Shown piece by piece: positions 4,742-6,388 of a stretch of DNA of 6,388 nt; position 1 is the first letter of the stretch; each line of letters starts with the position of its first letter. The notes under the pieces were generated by a model that was not told the DNA's origin, ran no database searches, and saw nothing but the letters and a program-made list of their open reading frames with translations. This DNA is from Sphaerochaetaceae bacterium (GTDB lineage Bacteria; Spirochaetota; Spirochaetia; Sphaerochaetales; Sphaerochaetaceae), in the NCBI GenBank assembly GCA_023231265.1, contig JALNVT010000149.1:1-6388 (forward strand). Direction: 5' to 3'. Position numbers and translations under genes: made by a program.

Positions 4742-6388
4742 ATGTATAACGTAACCAAGAGAAATGGTGACATTGTTGACTTTGATATTCAAAGAATTGC
4801 TCGTGCTATAGAAAAAGCTTTTAAAGCTACCAAAAGGGAATACAATCCGAATATGATTGATTTCATAGCATTGAAAGTAACATCAGATTTTGAAGAGAAA
4901 GTTAAAAATCATCTTGTATCTGTTGAGGATATTCAAGATTCAGTTGAACATGTACTCATTGAAGCAGGTTATGCAGATGTTGCAAAATCATATATTCTTT
5001 ACAGAAAACAGAGAGAAAAAATTAGAAACATGCAATCAACAATTGTTGATTACAAAGACATTGTAAATAATTATCTCAAATTGAATGACTGGAGAGTTAA
5101 AGAGAACTCCACTGTTACTTACAGTGTGGGCGGATTGATCCTTTCAAACAGTGGTGCAATAACGGCCAACTACTGGCTATCTGAAATTTATGATCAAGAA
5201 ATTGGTGATGCACATAGAAATGCTGACCTTCATATTCACGATCTATCAATGCTCACTGGCTACTGTGCCGGTTGGTCTTTGAAGCAGTTGATCAAAGAGG
5301 GCCTTGGTGGGGTAACTGGTAAGATAAACAGCAAACCTGCAAAGCATCTTTCATCACTTGCAAATCAGATGGTCAATTTTCTTGGCATCCTTCAGAATGA
5401 ATGGGCAGGAGCTCAGGCATTCTCATCATTTGATACATACTTAGCTCCATTTGTAAAAGCCGATGGTCTTTCATATGAGCAGACAAAACAGAGCATTGAA
5501 TCCTTCATATTTGGCGTCAACACTCCATCTCGTTGGGGAACTCAAGCTCCATTTTCAAACATCACTCTCGACTGGACAGTTCCTGAAGATCTTAAGAATC
5601 TTCCTGCAATTGTTGGTGGAAAGGAGATGGACTTCACATATGGCGACTGCAAGAAGGAGATGGATATGATCAACAAAGCCTTCATTGAGGTCTTCATTGC
5701 AGGTGATGCTGATGGAAGAGGGTTCCAGTATCCAATTCCAACATATTCAATAACAAAAGATTTTGATTGGAGTGAGACAGAGAACAACAAGCTCTTATTT
5801 GAGATGACATCCAAATATGGCACTCCCTATTTCTCAAACTATGTAAACAGTGATATGGAACCTAGTGATGTTAGGTCCATGTGCTGCAGATTGAGATTGG
5901 ACCTACGTGAGCTCAGAAAGAAGAGTGGAGGGTTCTTTGGAAGTGGAGAATCGACAGGAAGTATCGGTGTTGTGACACTCAATATGCCTAGACTTTCTTA
6001 TCAAGCAACAGATATAGAGGACTTCTATTCCAAACTCGATAATTTGATGGATGTTGCAGCAAGATCTCTTGATATAAAGAGAAAGATCATTACAAGACTT
6101 CTTGAAGAGGGACTTTATCCTTATACAAAGAGATACCTCGGTGGATTTGAGAATCACTTCTCAACGATTGGCCTTGTTGGTATGAATGAAGCTTGCTTGA
6201 ATGCAAACTGGATCAGAAAAGACATATCAACAGAAGAGGGAAAAGCATTCTCAATTGAAGTTCTCAATCACATGAGGGCTAGATTGGCTGATTATCAAGA
6301 GAAGTATGGAGATCTGTTCAATCTTGAAGCAACTCCTGCAGAAAGCACAGCTTACAGACTTGCTATGCATGATAAGAAGCAGTTCCCA
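4742..6388 (+). CDS. nrdD: Anaerobic (class III) ribonucleoside-triphosphate reductase, 3' truncated by the window edge
   Basis: Glycyl-radical enzyme that reduces ribonucleotides to deoxyribonucleotides without oxygen. The frame runs open to the last base: 549 codons are visible. Residues 1 to about 95 form an N-terminal ATP-cone, the allosteric activity domain, with VTKRNGDIVDFD at the start and VEDIQDSVE...YILYRKQRE near its end. The catalytic barrel follows: DLHIHDL (162-168), a conserved Cys at 175 in GYCAGWSL, NTPSRWGTQAPFSN (260-273), a Cys pair at 381-382 in MCCRLRLDLREL that probably includes the thiyl-radical cysteine, and the loop GSGESTGSIGVVTLNMPRL (400-418). The C-terminal zinc site and the RxxGY glycyl-radical motif lie beyond the window. 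The ATG is preceded by AAAGGAG with 11 nt spacing, slightly long. It is downstream of its activase gene nrdG and behind tandem NrdR boxes. Identification is secure; the reductant subtype (formate versus thioredoxin) cannot be settled here. Confidence 0.95.
   Translation, partial: MYNVTKRNGDIVDFDIQRIARAIEKAFKATKREYNPNMIDFIALKVTSDFEEKVKNHLVSVEDIQDSVEHVLIEAGYADVAKSYILYRKQREKIRNMQSTIVDYKDIVNNYLKLNDWRVKENSTVTYSVGGLILSNSGAITANYWLSEIYDQEIGDAHRNADLHIHDLSMLTGYCAGWSLKQLIKEGLGGVTGKINSKPAKHLSSLANQMVNFLGILQNEWAGAQAFSSFDTYLAPFVKADGLSYEQTKQSIESFIFGVNTPSRWGTQAPFSNITLDWTVPEDLKNLPAIVGGKEMDFTYGDCKKEMDMINKAFIEVFIAGDADGRGFQYPIPTYSITKDFDWSETENNKLLFEMTSKYGTPYFSNYVNSDMEPSDVRSMCCRLRLDLRELRKKSGGFFGSGESTGSIGVVTLNMPRLSYQATDIEDFYSKLDNLMDVAARSLDIKRKIITRLLEEGLYPYTKRYLGGFENHFSTIGLVGMNEACLNANWIRKDISTEEGKAFSIEVLNHMRARLADYQEKYGDLFNLEATPAESTAYRLAMHDKKQFP

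Noticed and set aside
5542..6157. Minus-strand frames within nrdD
   Set aside because: They are antisense to a continuous nrdD frame with all the expected catalytic motifs.

Overview
The window looks like AT-rich bacterial chromosome from an anaerobic, probably diderm organism. Two things point that way: an oxygen-sensitive class III (glycyl-radical) ribonucleotide reductase with its radical-SAM activase, and a partial protein that reads like the end of an outer-membrane beta-barrel. Host-associated anaerobic spirochaetes would fit, but no rRNA or lineage marker is present, so this placement is a weak inference.

Layout. (1) 1-1868, plus strand: a tight three-gene run made of the 3' end of a probable outer-membrane beta-barrel gene, then a TTG-initiated TIGR01212/YhcC-type radical SAM protein one base later, then a VanZ-family membrane protein overlapping it. 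The run closes at a strong intrinsic terminator near 1883-1913. (2) 1869-2108: a short convergent gap holding that terminator and a second hairpin that suits the opposing gene. (3) 2109-3362, minus strand: a complete gene for PLP-dependent diaminopropionate ammonia-lyase (dpaL/ygeX type), standing alone with its own candidate promoter. (4) 3363-3863: about 500 bases of very AT-rich divergent intergenic DNA with promoter-like elements and small dyads but no credible gene. (5) 3864-6388, plus strand: nrdG (class III RNR activase), a 185-base regulatory gap, then nrdD, which is open to the right edge and lacks its C-terminal glycyl-radical domain here.

How the parts relate. NrdG uses a 4Fe-4S cluster and S-adenosylmethionine to install the glycyl radical on NrdD, which then makes dNTPs anaerobically. 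The nrdG-nrdD gap carries a near-consensus NrdR box (ACACTA-N4-TAGTGT). A second, weaker box lies exactly 31 bp downstream and overlaps the candidate -35, which is the usual tandem geometry for NrdR repression. A 15-bp block of the weaker box (GACCTTTT-NN-ATTGC) recurs upstream of nrdG, suggesting shared control. DpaL degrades 2,3-diaminopropionate to pyruvate and ammonia and has no evident link to its neighbours.

I see no CRISPR array, mobile element, tRNA or rRNA, and no convincing previously undescribed system. The most informative non-coding signal is the regulatory architecture around nrdG/nrdD.
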